Positions 43,798-52,149 of a stretch of 64,000 nt of DNA are shown piece by piece; position 1 is the first letter of the stretch; each line of letters begins with the position of its first letter. The position numbers were made by a program, and so were the translations under genes. Where the stretch lies: contig NZ_CP121472.1 of assembly GCF_036208045.1 (NCBI RefSeq), positions 3,359,531-3,423,530 on the forward strand, written 5' to 3'. The stretch is from Thiorhodovibrio winogradskyi. GTDB lineage: Bacteria; Pseudomonadota; Gammaproteobacteria; Chromatiales; Chromatiaceae. The notes below the pieces were generated by a model, which made no database searches, was not told the origin of the DNA, and was given only the letters and a program-made list of their open reading frames with translations.

Positions 43798-45690
43798 CTA
43801 CGCCAGTTCGCGCTGTGAGATGGTCGGGGGCAAGTGCATCTCGTGCTGGCCCTTGCCGGCGGCGATCATGGGATAGACGTTCTCGGTTGGGTCAACGATC
43901 ACATCAAGGAAGACCAGGCGGTCCCGCATGGCGAAGGCTTCCTGCATGGCCGCTTCCAGGTCCCCCGGCTTGTCAACCCGCATGCCGACATGGCCGAAGC
44001 TCTGGGTCAGGGCGACAAAATCCGGCAGCGCATCCACGTAGGAGTGGGCATAGCGACTTTCGTAGAAGAACTCCTGCCACTGGCGCACCATGCCCATGTA
44101 GCCGTTATTGAGCAGCACGACCTTGATGGGCAAATTGTACTGCTTGCAGGTGGCCAGCTCCTGAATGCACATCAGAATGCTCGCCTCACCCGAGATGCAG
44201 GCGACCTGCGCCTCGGGGTGCGCGAGCTGCACCCCCATGGCCGAGGGCAAACCAAAGCCCATGGTGCCAAGTCCGCCCGAGTTGATCCAGCGTCTGGGCT
44301 TGTCGAAGGGGTAGAACTGGGCGGCAAACATTTGGTGCTGCCCCACGTCCGAGGTCAGGTAGAGATCGCCGCCGGTGACCTTGTGCAGCGTCTGCACCGC
44401 GAACTGCGGCTTGATCACCGCGCTGTCGCGGTCGTAGCACAGGCAATCGAGCTTGCGCCAGGCGTTGATCTGCTCCCACCAGGCCGCGAGTGCCGCTTTG
44501 TCCGGTCGCGCCTTGATCTCGCCCTTGATCTCGCCCTTCATCTCACTAAGCAGACCGAGCATGTCGCTCAGGACAGTCTCAACCGGACCGACGATGGGAA
44601 TATCCACCCGCACGTTCTTGGAAATGGATGAAGGGTCGACATCGATATGAATAATGGTGGCATGGGGACAGAAATGCTCGATCTTGCCCGTGACGCGATC
44701 ATCGAAGCGCGCGCCAATGGCGATCAGGCAATCGGTCTCGTGCATGGCCATGTTGGCCTCGTAGGTGCCATGCATGCCGAGCATGCCGATGAACTGGCCA
44801 TCGGTCATGGGGTAGGCGCCCAGACCCATCAGGGTGCTGGTGATGGGAAAGCCGAGCGCGCGCACCAGTTCGATCAGGGGTTCGTGCGCGTTGCCCAGAA
44901 TCACCCCGCCGCCGGTATAGAAGACCGGGCGCTTGGCCGCGACCATGGCCTCGAGCGCCTTGCGCATCTGCCCGAGGTGGCCCTTGCGCGCCGGCTGGTA
45001 GGAGCGCAGCTTGAGGTTAGGCTGAAAATGATAGGGAATCTTGATGCCCGGATCAGTCACATCCTTGGGCACGTCCACCACTACCGGACCGGGGCGTCCG
45101 GAGGTGGCGATATGGAAGGCCTTGGCAATGGTATCGGCCAGATCCTCGACCCGCTTGACCAGGAAATTGTGTTTCACGCAGGGGCGAGTGATGCCGACGG
45201 TGTCGACCTCCTGGAAGGCATCGCTGCCAATCACGGGCGTGGGCACCTGACCGGTGATGACCACCATGGGGATGGAGTCCATATAGGCCGTCGCAATACC
45301 CGTGACGGCATTGGTCGCGCCCGGCCCGGAAGTGACCAGGCAGACACCGCATTTGCCGCTGGCGCGCGCATAGCCGTCCGCGGCATGAGTGGCGCCCTGC
45401 TCGTGGCGCACCAGGATGTGGCGAATCTGGTCGCTTTTCTGAAAAAGCGCGTCGTAGATGTGCAGCACCGCGCCGCCCGGGTAACCAAAAACGGTCTCAA
45501 CGCCCTGATCGATCAACGACTGGATGACGATTTCCGCGCCGGTTAATTCAACCGGAGCACCTTGCGCATTGGCCCCGGATAGGCTGGCGGCGGACAAGGC
45601 GGGAGAGAAGGTGTCTCGGGACTGACCGGCGGATTGATCAGGAGATGCCGCCTGCTCGGAACTAGAATCAGGCGCGGGCGCTTGCTGCAC
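43798..45690 (-). CDS. ilvB: acetolactate synthase large (catalytic) subunit
   Basis: About 630 residues of a ThDP-dependent enzyme. It condenses pyruvate with pyruvate or 2-ketobutyrate. The core begins at ELTGAEIVIQSL; the catalytic Glu-containing stretch is VRHEQGATHAADGYARAS. The FAD region follows, and the ThDP motif runs from GEASILMCIQELATC to NNGYMGMVRQWQEF. The N-terminus is extended by about 45 residues rich in Ala/Ser/Gln/Pro with no family counterpart. The longest frame starts at 45735, but GTG 45690 follows GGAGGT by seven bases, a far better start; even so, the extension remains. Organised as ilvB-ilvH-ilvC. A -35/-10 pair at 45908-45937 could drive the operon. Confidence 0.95.
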   Translation of the reverse strand: MQQAPAPDSSSEQAASPDQSAGQSRDTFSPALSAASLSGANAQGAPVELTGAEIVIQSLIDQGVETVFGYPGGAVLHIYDALFQKSDQIRHILVRHEQGATHAADGYARASGKCGVCLVTSGPGATNAVTGIATAYMDSIPMVVITGQVPTPVIGSDAFQEVDTVGITRPCVKHNFLVKRVEDLADTIAKAFHIATSGRPGPVVVDVPKDVTDPGIKIPYHFQPNLKLRSYQPARKGHLGQMRKALEAMVAAKRPVFYTGGGVILGNAHEPLIELVRALGFPITSTLMGLGAYPMTDGQFIGMLGMHGTYEANMAMHETDCLIAIGARFDDRVTGKIEHFCPHATIIHIDVDPSSISKNVRVDIPIVGPVETVLSDMLGLLSEMKGEIKGEIKARPDKAALAAWWEQINAWRKLDCLCYDRDSAVIKPQFAVQTLHKVTGGDLYLTSDVGQHQMFAAQFYPFDKPRRWINSGGLGTMGFGLPSAMGVQLAHPEAQVACISGEASILMCIQELATCKQYNLPIKVVLLNNGYMGMVRQWQEFFYESRYAHSYVDALPDFVALTQSFGHVGMRVDKPGDLEAAMQEAFAMRDRLVFLDVIVDPTENVYPMIAAGKGQHEMHLPPTISQRELA

Positions 45691-45907
45691 GGGTCTACCT
45701 CCGCGCCGCCCGCTTGCCGCTCGGGCCCTGAACATCCAGGCTCATCGCCGCGGGGACCGTGGCGGCAGGCTGGACATTGTGGGCCGAGGTGCCGCGGGCG
45801 GCACAAGAACGATTGAAGCCAGCGATTGACGAGAATCGATGGCCATTGGTTGGGGAGACGGCGGTCGCGCGACGCGATTCGCTCCGACATCCGCCGGCTA
45901 ACTGGAA

Positions 45908-45937
45908 AAAGTACAATATTCCAGCCAATAAGGTCAA
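45908..45937 (-). promoter_or_regulatory. candidate sigma70 promoter for ilvBHC
   Basis: On the minus strand TTGACC (45932-45937) and TACTTT (45908-45913) are separated by 18 bases. It overlaps the 3' end of hemO, so ilvBHC would be transcribed independently, with a leader of about 210 bases. No branched-chain-rich leader peptide was found. Confidence 0.5.
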
Positions 45938-46572
45938 CTATTACCGCCGAGATGCCGATGCACCAAGCCAAAGACCGCGACTGCCGCGGTCAGGACTTGC
46001 TCTGGGTCATGCCCGCGGGTGCTCACCTCGTCCTCAAGCGCCGCGCCGAAACGGCGCCAGCCCTCGGCGGGCGACCGGTCCTCGCGAGTACCAAGAAAAT
46101 GAAACGGCAAGCGGTCTGCCTCGGCACCCAGATTCTGCCTGAGTCGCTGGGAGATCACCCGGCCGCCGAGCGTGGCGCCTTCGAGCACATAGAGCCCGCC
46201 GAGCGCCTGCGCCTGGTTGGCAACCAAGCTTGACAGATGTTCGGCATCCGCCGGCGGCGGCGGCATTGGCTCGTCCCCGAGTGCCTCCAGATCGCGCTCG
46301 AGTGCCGGCAGGCGCTCGCGCACGCCCATACGTTCAAGGGTTAATGGCGCACAGCTTGCGTGCAGATGCGGCTCGAGCAGGCGATAGGGTCGTGCTAGCG
46401 CACCCAGGTAGGCGCGGTAAATGTCTGCATCCACCTCCGGAGCCATCAGGTCACGCATCAAGGGCAATGCCTCGGTGGCGGCATGCAAAGCGGCAGTGCG
46501 CGCGCGCAATGCCTGCATTAGCGCACCCTGCCTTCTGGTTTCAGGACCTATCACCGGACCTGTTGCGGACAT
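45934..46572 (-). CDS. biliverdin-producing heme oxygenase
   Basis: 212 residues, all-helical bacterial heme oxygenase type. The proximal haem-ligand histidine is expected in RTAALHAATEALPLM (about residue 30), and the distal helix is recognisable in GLYVLEGATLGGRVIS, with the conserved Gly residues over the haem. It would open haem to biliverdin, CO and iron. Biliverdin could serve as chromophore for a bacteriophytochrome, but none is present in the window, nor a TonB haem receptor. The gene is upstream of and co-directional with ilvB; the ilv promoter overlaps its end. Confidence 0.85.
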   Translation of the reverse strand: MSATGPVIGPETRRQGALMQALRARTAALHAATEALPLMRDLMAPEVDADIYRAYLGALARPYRLLEPHLHASCAPLTLERMGVRERLPALERDLEALGDEPMPPPPADAEHLSSLVANQAQALGGLYVLEGATLGGRVISQRLRQNLGAEADRLPFHFLGTREDRSPAEGWRRFGAALEDEVSTRGHDPEQVLTAAVAVFGLVHRHLGGNS

Positions 46573-47024
46573 CAGCGGATCTCCATCTTATGAGTGGACG
46601 ATAGCAACACCAGACTTCTTGGCGTGTTGCGAAAAATCCCGTGCGTGCGATATCAACCCTAAGAATTCTCCGGGATGGGACGCCACACTCGCAAGCCGTA
46701 AGTGTTAAGAGATGGCTTCCTCTAGCGCCTCGACTCAGAACATGGGCAGTTCGCCCATGATGGGCGCTAAACCACACTTCGAGCGACTCAAATTTGGAAA
46801 CGCTGGCCATTCCGACAGCGCAAATGTCTCATTCCAGGTCCAGCTTTACCACAGTTCGCACTCTGGTATAGGGTGAGGGGCTGAATTCGCATTTTTGGCA
46901 TCCATGTTCTTCAGTGTCGTGGTTGAGGCAAGTGTTACTCTCTCATCGGTCAGGTCTCTGGTCGACACTCATGCCTCAGTTGCTCAGCATTCCTGAAAAA
47001 AGTAAACTTTCTGTTTGCCGCTCT
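46573..47024. other. intergenic region upstream of yadG with alternative hairpins
   Basis: 452 bases without a gene. CATGGGC (46741-46747) pairs with GCCCATG (46753-46759), while the same GCCCA can pair with the following TGGGC (46761-46765), giving two mutually exclusive hairpins. Further on, TTTACC (46845-46850) and TATAGG (46867-46872) with a 16-base spacer could be a promoter for yadGH, about 150 bases before the start codon. Confidence 0.4.
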
Positions 47025-47987
47025 ATGTCCGCACTCATCGCTCGGGATCTCCGAAAAATCTACCCTTCCGGCTTGGAGGCACTTAAAGGCGTCGATCTGA
47101 GGGTTGAGGCAGGGGACTTTTTCGCATTACTGGGGCCCAACGGCGCGGGCAAGTCGACCTTGATCGGGATTTTGACATCCTTGGTGAACAAGAGCACCGG
47201 CAGCATCCGGGTATTCGGCCATGATCTCGACCGCGAGCCCGAGCAGGTCCGCGCCTTGCTCGGGGTGGTGCCTCAGGAGTTTAACTTTAATCTATTTTTG
47301 CCGGTGGCCGAGGTGGTCATTAACCAAGCCGGATATTTCGGTATCCCGCGTCGCGAGGCGCGTGTGCGCGCTGAGCATTATCTGCGCAAGCTTGATCTCT
47401 GGGATCGTCGCGACACCCAGATGCGCCAGCTCTCGGGCGGTCTCAAGCGGCGGCTGATGATTGCGCGCGCCCTGGTCCATCGGCCGCGGGTGCTCATTTT
47501 GGACGAGCCTACGGCCGGTGTGGATATCGAAATTCGCCGTGCGATGTGGCATTACCTGCGCGAGCTCAATGATGGTGGCACTACCATCATTTTGACCACA
47601 CACTACCTTGAGGAGGCCGAAAGCCTGTGCCGGCATTTGGCCATTATTAACAAGGGCGAGATAGTGGCGACCGCCGACATTGGCGAGATGCTGAAAGGAC
47701 TGCGCTCGGAAACATTTGTGCTTAACTTGCGCGGTCGGCTGACGGAACTCCCGGCGCTTGGCGGTTTCGTGCTGGACACCATAGACGAGAGCACGCTTGA
47801 GGTTGAGGTGAGCCGCGACCATAGCATCAATGGTCTGTTCGAGGCTCTGTCGCGCTGTGGGATTGAAGTCATCAGTATGCGCAACAAGCAGAATAGGCTT
47901 GAAAAACTCTTTCTGGATATGGTGGACAACCCGGAACCTGGTCAGGGCGCGACGGAATCGGGGGCGATGCCGGGAGGTCGGGCATGA
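47025..47987 (+). CDS. yadG: ABC-2-type exporter ATPase (YadG-like)
   Basis: 320 residues. Walker A GPNGAGKSTLIG, Q-loop VVPQEFNFNLF, signature RQLSGGLKRRLMIARAL, Walker B VLILDEPTAGVD and H-loop TTHYLEEAE are all intact. Length and C-terminal extension (about 230-320) resemble E. coli YadG and NodI-type ATPases, which power small-molecule or polysaccharide export with an ABC-2 permease. The frame runs back to 46914, but the ATG at 47025 gives the family start SALIARDLRKIYPSG. The gene ends in a four-base overlap with the permease gene. Substrate unknown. Confidence 0.9.
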   Translation: MSALIARDLRKIYPSGLEALKGVDLRVEAGDFFALLGPNGAGKSTLIGILTSLVNKSTGSIRVFGHDLDREPEQVRALLGVVPQEFNFNLFLPVAEVVINQAGYFGIPRREARVRAEHYLRKLDLWDRRDTQMRQLSGGLKRRLMIARALVHRPRVLILDEPTAGVDIEIRRAMWHYLRELNDGGTTIILTTHYLEEAESLCRHLAIINKGEIVATADIGEMLKGLRSETFVLNLRGRLTELPALGGFVLDTIDESTLEVEVSRDHSINGLFEALSRCGIEVISMRNKQNRLEKLFLDMVDNPEPGQGATESGAMPGGRA

Positions 47988-48760
47988 ATCGCTGGCAGCG
48001 TTACTGGGTGGCCTATGAGACCCTGGTAACCAAGGAGACTCTGAGATTTCTGCGGATCTGGATACAGACGCTGCTTCCCTCTGTCATCACCACCACGCTG
48101 TATTTTGTTATTTTTGGACGGCTGATTGGCGAGCGCATCGGCCCGATGGAGGGCTTCAGCTATCTTGAGTTCATCGTGCCGGGATTGGTGTTGATGGCGG
48201 TGATTACCAATGCCTATTCAAACGTGGTCTCGTCATTTTATAGCAGCAAATTTTCGCACTACATCGAGGAGCTTCTGGTCTCGCCAACACCCAACTGGGT
48301 GATTTTGGCCGGTTATGTCACGGGTGGTGTTCTGCGGGGTCTGAGTGTTGGCGTGGCGGTGACAATAGTCGCCTTTTTCTTTACCGATCTCGCTATCCAT
48401 AGCTACGGGATTACCCTGCTAATTTTTCTGATGACGGCCATTCTGTTCGCCCTGGGTGGCTTTATAAATGCCGTTTTCGCGAACAGCTTCGATGATATTT
48501 CGATTATTCCAACCTTTGTGCTGACGCCCTTGACGTACTTGGGCGGGGTTTTTTATTCCATTGCTCTACTGCCAGCGTTTTGGCAGGATGTGTCCCTGCT
48601 CAATCCCATCCTCTACATGGTCAATGCGTTTCGCTACGGGCTCTTGGGGGTGAGCGATATTCCACTGTGGGTTGCATTTACCCTCGTCGCCTGCTGTATC
48701 GCCGTGATGACCTTCTTTAGCCTGGAATTGTTGCGCCATGGAATCGGTATCAAGAGCTGA
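47984..48760 (+). CDS. yadH: ABC-2-type permease (YadH-like)
   Basis: 258 residues with six membrane helices and the ABC-2 layout: N-terminal amphipathic lead (WQRYWVAYETLVTKE), PGLVLMAVITNAYSNV, FSHYIEELLVSPTPNW, and a C-terminal LTYLGGVFYSIALLP and LNPILYMVNAFRYGLLG. It is the membrane partner of the preceding ATPase, whose stop it overlaps (ATGA). Closest in pattern to E. coli YadH. It is followed by mrcB after 60 bases, and the whole may form one transcript; an envelope-related substrate is possible but unproven. Confidence 0.9.
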   Translation: MNRWQRYWVAYETLVTKETLRFLRIWIQTLLPSVITTTLYFVIFGRLIGERIGPMEGFSYLEFIVPGLVLMAVITNAYSNVVSSFYSSKFSHYIEELLVSPTPNWVILAGYVTGGVLRGLSVGVAVTIVAFFFTDLAIHSYGITLLIFLMTAILFALGGFINAVFANSFDDISIIPTFVLTPLTYLGGVFYSIALLPAFWQDVSLLNPILYMVNAFRYGLLGVSDIPLWVAFTLVACCIAVMTFFSLELLRHGIGIKS

Positions 48761-48820
48761 CTTGACGTCGGTCGCCTCTCGGCCTTGAGGTAAAGGCGCG
48801 GCGGTGGGATGATTCCCCTC

Positions 48821-51250
48821 ATGAAAAAACCGCAACTCTCCCGCTTACTCTCCTGTTCGGCGCGCTCGAACCGCCCCACCGGCGCGCGCCTTCAAGGCGG
48901 CGGTCTCTGGGGCCTTGTGTTTGCTCTTGCCATCTTGTTCGCCCTTGGCGGCTTGAGCGTGCTTGGGCTATACGCGGTGCAGCTCGATGATATCGTGCGC
49001 TCCAAGTTCGAGGGCAAACGCTGGGCGCTGCCGGCGCGGGTGTATGCACGCCCGCTCGAGCTGTACCAGGGGCGAGCACTGTCGTCCGATGCACTGGTCG
49101 CGGAGCTCAAACGACTCAAATATTTGGTTGTGACAGAGGTTGATCGCCCTGGCACCTATCGGCGCGATGGTGATCGGGTGCGCGTTAATACCCAGGGCTT
49201 TCGGTTCTGGGATGGCGTCGAACGCTCGGCTCTGCTGGAAATCGCCTTTGCCGACGGCCAGGTCGCATCCATTACCACGCTTGACGAGGGGCCAAAAATC
49301 GCGCTGGTGCGATTCGAACCGGCCCTGATCGCAAGCATTTACCCCACGCATAACGAGGATCGGGTGTTGCTGCTGCGGGCGCAGTTACCTGATTTGCTGG
49401 TTAAGACACTGCTGGCGGTAGAGGACCGTAAGTTCTACCAACACCCTGGTATCGATCCAAAAGGTATACTTCGCGCCGCCTATAAAAACTTGATGGCTGG
49501 GCGCACCGTGGAAGGCGCCAGCACCCTAACCCAACAGTTGGTCAAGAATTTCTATCTCAATCAGCAGCGTACCCTCGAGCGGAAAATCAACGAGGCGCTG
49601 ATGGCCATGCTGCTCGAGCTGCGCTACACCAAGGACGACATCCTGACCGCCTATGCCAACGAGGTCTATATGGGCCAGGACGGCAGCCGTGGCATCCATG
49701 GTTTCGGTCTTGCCAGTCGTTTTTATTTCGACCGCCCGCTCTCTGAACTCACAGTAGCCGATACCGCGCTCTTGATCGCCGTGCTCAAGGGGCCGACGGA
49801 ATACAATCCGCGCCGCAATCCCGAGCGGGCGCTGGAACGGCGCAATCTGGTCATTGACATCATGGCGCACCATCAAGTAATTGCACGCACCGAGGCTGAA
49901 CAGGCCAAGGCGGCACCGCTCGGACTGCGCGAGGGCGGTGCGCGACCGAGCGGCGACTACCCCGCTTTTGTACAACTGGTGCGACGTCAGCTGCAGCGCG
50001 ATTATCGCGAAGAAGATTTGCGCTCGGAAGGGCTGAAGATCTTCACCACGCTCGATCCGCCGGTTCAGATCGCCGCCGAGCGGGCCATTCATGATCGTCT
50101 GCCCATGCTTGAAAAACAGCGCGGGTTTCGGGACGGCACACTGGAGTCAGCAGCCGTCGTGACCTCTGTTGCCCAGGGCGAGGTGTTGGCGCTGGTGGGC
50201 AGCCGTGATTCGGCGTTCGAGGGTTTCAATCGCGCCCTCGACGCGGTGCGCTCCATCGGCTCCGCGGTCAAGCCGGCGATTTATCTCGCGGCGCTTGAGC
50301 GGCCGGAGGAATATTCCCTGGTGACTTCGATTCCTGATCGGTCTGTTAGCCTGCGCATTGGCACCGATGTCTGGGAGCCGAAAAATTATGATCGTCGCGT
50401 TCATGGCGATGTACCCCTGTACCGCGCTCTGGCCAAGTCCTACAACCTGGCCGCGGTCAACCTAGGGCTGGAACTGGGGGTCGAAGAGATCGCGCAAACA
50501 CTCAGGCGGCTCGGCGCCATGCGCCAGATCAACGCGGTTCCGGCGATCTTGCTGGGGTCTGTGTCCTTGGCTCCCATCGAACTCGCGCAGGTCTACCAGA
50601 CCATCGCCGCTGGCGGTTTCCGCACGCCGCTGCGTGCCATTCGCGAGATCTTGGATTCCTCCGGGCGACCCTTGACGCGCTATCCGCTCGCCGTGGAACC
50701 CGTGGTGCGCGGCGACGCGGCTTTCATGACCCAATGGGCCATGCGTCAGGTGGTGGAACAGGGCACGGCCACCTGGCTCAAGCAACGCCTGCCCGAGGAC
50801 TTGAGCGTGGCGGGCAAAACGGGTACCACCAACGATTTGCGTGACTCTTGGTTTGCCGGCTTTAGTGGCGATAAAGTGGCGGTTGTCTGGGTTGGGCGCG
50901 ATAATAACCAGCCAACAGGGCTGACCGGCTCCAGCGGGGCGCTGCGTGTCTGGGGTGATCTCATGGCCAGCATCGACAATCAGCCTCTAAGCGATATTCC
51001 ACCCGATGGTGTGATCATGGCGCAAGCTTGCGGCGGCGTCACTGTACCGGTCAATGAAGAGTTCGCCGCGGTAGCCGCTTGTCGCAGGCCGAGCGGAAGT
51101 GCAAGCAATGAGACAGTGGCCGATGCTGACATCAGTGAGAATTCTGCCAATGACGAGGCACAGCCGCCTCCAGAGCGGCGCAAGCCTGCATCCAATCGGG
51201 ATGGGCGAGGCGCGCGTAATCTTTTTCTCAGCGATTTTTATGGTGACTGA
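48821..51250 (+). CDS. mrcB: bifunctional penicillin-binding protein 1B
   Basis: About 809 residues. It has a cytoplasmic N-tail, one membrane anchor (about 30-52), a UB2H-like domain (about 60-150), a glycosyltransferase domain (catalytic Glu201 in AVEDRKFYQHPG, then EGASTLTQQLVKNFYL, GS and EVYMGQDG) and a transpeptidase domain with Ser481 in GSAVKPA, the SYN motif at 540 and KTG at 666. It polymerises and crosslinks peptidoglycan. ATG 48821 is preferred over 48809 because GGTGGGATG then stands at a proper distance. The C-terminal 60 residues are polar and low complexity. Its stop overlaps the start of a lipoprotein gene by one base (TGATG), a possible co-factor arrangement. Confidence 0.95.
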   Translation: MKKPQLSRLLSCSARSNRPTGARLQGGGLWGLVFALAILFALGGLSVLGLYAVQLDDIVRSKFEGKRWALPARVYARPLELYQGRALSSDALVAELKRLKYLVVTEVDRPGTYRRDGDRVRVNTQGFRFWDGVERSALLEIAFADGQVASITTLDEGPKIALVRFEPALIASIYPTHNEDRVLLLRAQLPDLLVKTLLAVEDRKFYQHPGIDPKGILRAAYKNLMAGRTVEGASTLTQQLVKNFYLNQQRTLERKINEALMAMLLELRYTKDDILTAYANEVYMGQDGSRGIHGFGLASRFYFDRPLSELTVADTALLIAVLKGPTEYNPRRNPERALERRNLVIDIMAHHQVIARTEAEQAKAAPLGLREGGARPSGDYPAFVQLVRRQLQRDYREEDLRSEGLKIFTTLDPPVQIAAERAIHDRLPMLEKQRGFRDGTLESAAVVTSVAQGEVLALVGSRDSAFEGFNRALDAVRSIGSAVKPAIYLAALERPEEYSLVTSIPDRSVSLRIGTDVWEPKNYDRRVHGDVPLYRALAKSYNLAAVNLGLELGVEEIAQTLRRLGAMRQINAVPAILLGSVSLAPIELAQVYQTIAAGGFRTPLRAIREILDSSGRPLTRYPLAVEPVVRGDAAFMTQWAMRQVVEQGTATWLKQRLPEDLSVAGKTGTTNDLRDSWFAGFSGDKVAVVWVGRDNNQPTGLTGSSGALRVWGDLMASIDNQPLSDIPPDGVIMAQACGGVTVPVNEEFAAVAACRRPSGSASNETVADADISENSANDEAQPPPERRKPASNRDGRGARNLFLSDFYGD

Positions 51251-52092
51251 TGACTGAGCACAGACGATTCATCTCTCTTTTTTGTACCTCGGCCGCTTTT
51301 CTGGTCGCGGCGGGACTCAATGGCTGTGCCACCCCGCAACGCCAGGATCCTCCCGCTCCAATTGTGGATGCCCGACGTTCGCCGCCTACGCCCGCGGTTG
51401 AGCCCGCGGTTGAGAAGGAGGCGACCGAGGAGGACAAACAACCCGAGCCAACCCGCGTTTATGCCTACCAGCCGGTGACGGCGGGCCAGTCCGAGGAGGG
51501 AGTTTCTAACCCTTCCGGGGCAGCCGTCGGCGCTCAGGACGCCACAGCGAGCGACAATGCGGCAGATATCGCTGAGTCGTCCAGGCAACCTCCGAACACT
51601 GAGTCAGCGCAAGCTCAAACCGGCCAGCCAAGTGGTGGTTCGGTCCCCCCAAGAGAGGAGTCGGCGCAACAACAGGCGCAAGCGGAAACGGTCGAGCAAG
51701 GGGCCACCACACCGGCCTTGCCGGCGCCCGAGACGCGTGTCGCCTCGGCCACGGCGCTTCATTCCCCGCAGCTAACGCCAGAGGTTGATGCGCTGGTCAG
51801 GCAGGCTGAGAGTCAGCGCCAGAGCAGCGACTATGCCGGAGCTGCCGCGACGCTGGAGCGCGCTCTGCGCTTGCAGTCGCGCGAAGGCTACCTGTGGAAC
51901 CGGCTGGCGCATGTGCGTCTGGAGCAGGGTCTGGCAACACAGGCCGCCAATCTAGCCGGGCGGGCGAACGACCTCTCCGGAGATAGCGACAGCCTCAAAC
52001 GCGATAATTGGCGGGTGATTGCCGATGCGCGTCAGCGCGCCGGAGATCTGGAGGGCGCACAGGAAGCACGGCGCAGAGCCTCTGGAGGCTAG
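51250..52092 (+). CDS. TPR-containing lipoprotein coupled to PBP1b
   Basis: 280 residues. A lipoprotein signal ends at the lipobox LNGC with Cys26 acylated. A long Pro/Ala/Glu/Gln-rich disordered linker (about 30-175) is followed by a small helical TPR-like domain (about 178-270, VDALVRQAESQRQSSDYAGA and LWNRLAHVRLEQG). That architecture, an outer-membrane lipid anchor, a spanning disordered linker and a globular end, is what is known for LpoA/LpoB-type activators of penicillin-binding proteins. Sequence similarity to LpoB is not apparent, so this role is inferred from layout and from the one-base overlap with mrcB. It may instead be a YbgF/CpoB-like protein. Confidence 0.75.
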   Translation: MTEHRRFISLFCTSAAFLVAAGLNGCATPQRQDPPAPIVDARRSPPTPAVEPAVEKEATEEDKQPEPTRVYAYQPVTAGQSEEGVSNPSGAAVGAQDATASDNAADIAESSRQPPNTESAQAQTGQPSGGSVPPREESAQQQAQAETVEQGATTPALPAPETRVASATALHSPQLTPEVDALVRQAESQRQSSDYAGAAATLERALRLQSREGYLWNRLAHVRLEQGLATQAANLAGRANDLSGDSDSLKRDNWRVIADARQRAGDLEGAQEARRRASGG

Positions 52093-52149
52093 GACACAAG
52101 CGTCAGATTGCTGGTGTTCAAGGCATTCCAGTCAGATAACAACAGCCCG

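Noticed and set aside
45736-45933. Branched-chain leader peptide for attenuation of ilvBHC
   Set aside because: An upstream frame contains WPSILVNRWL by chance, but there is no run of Ile/Leu/Val codons, no ribosome-binding site and no terminator/antiterminator pair.
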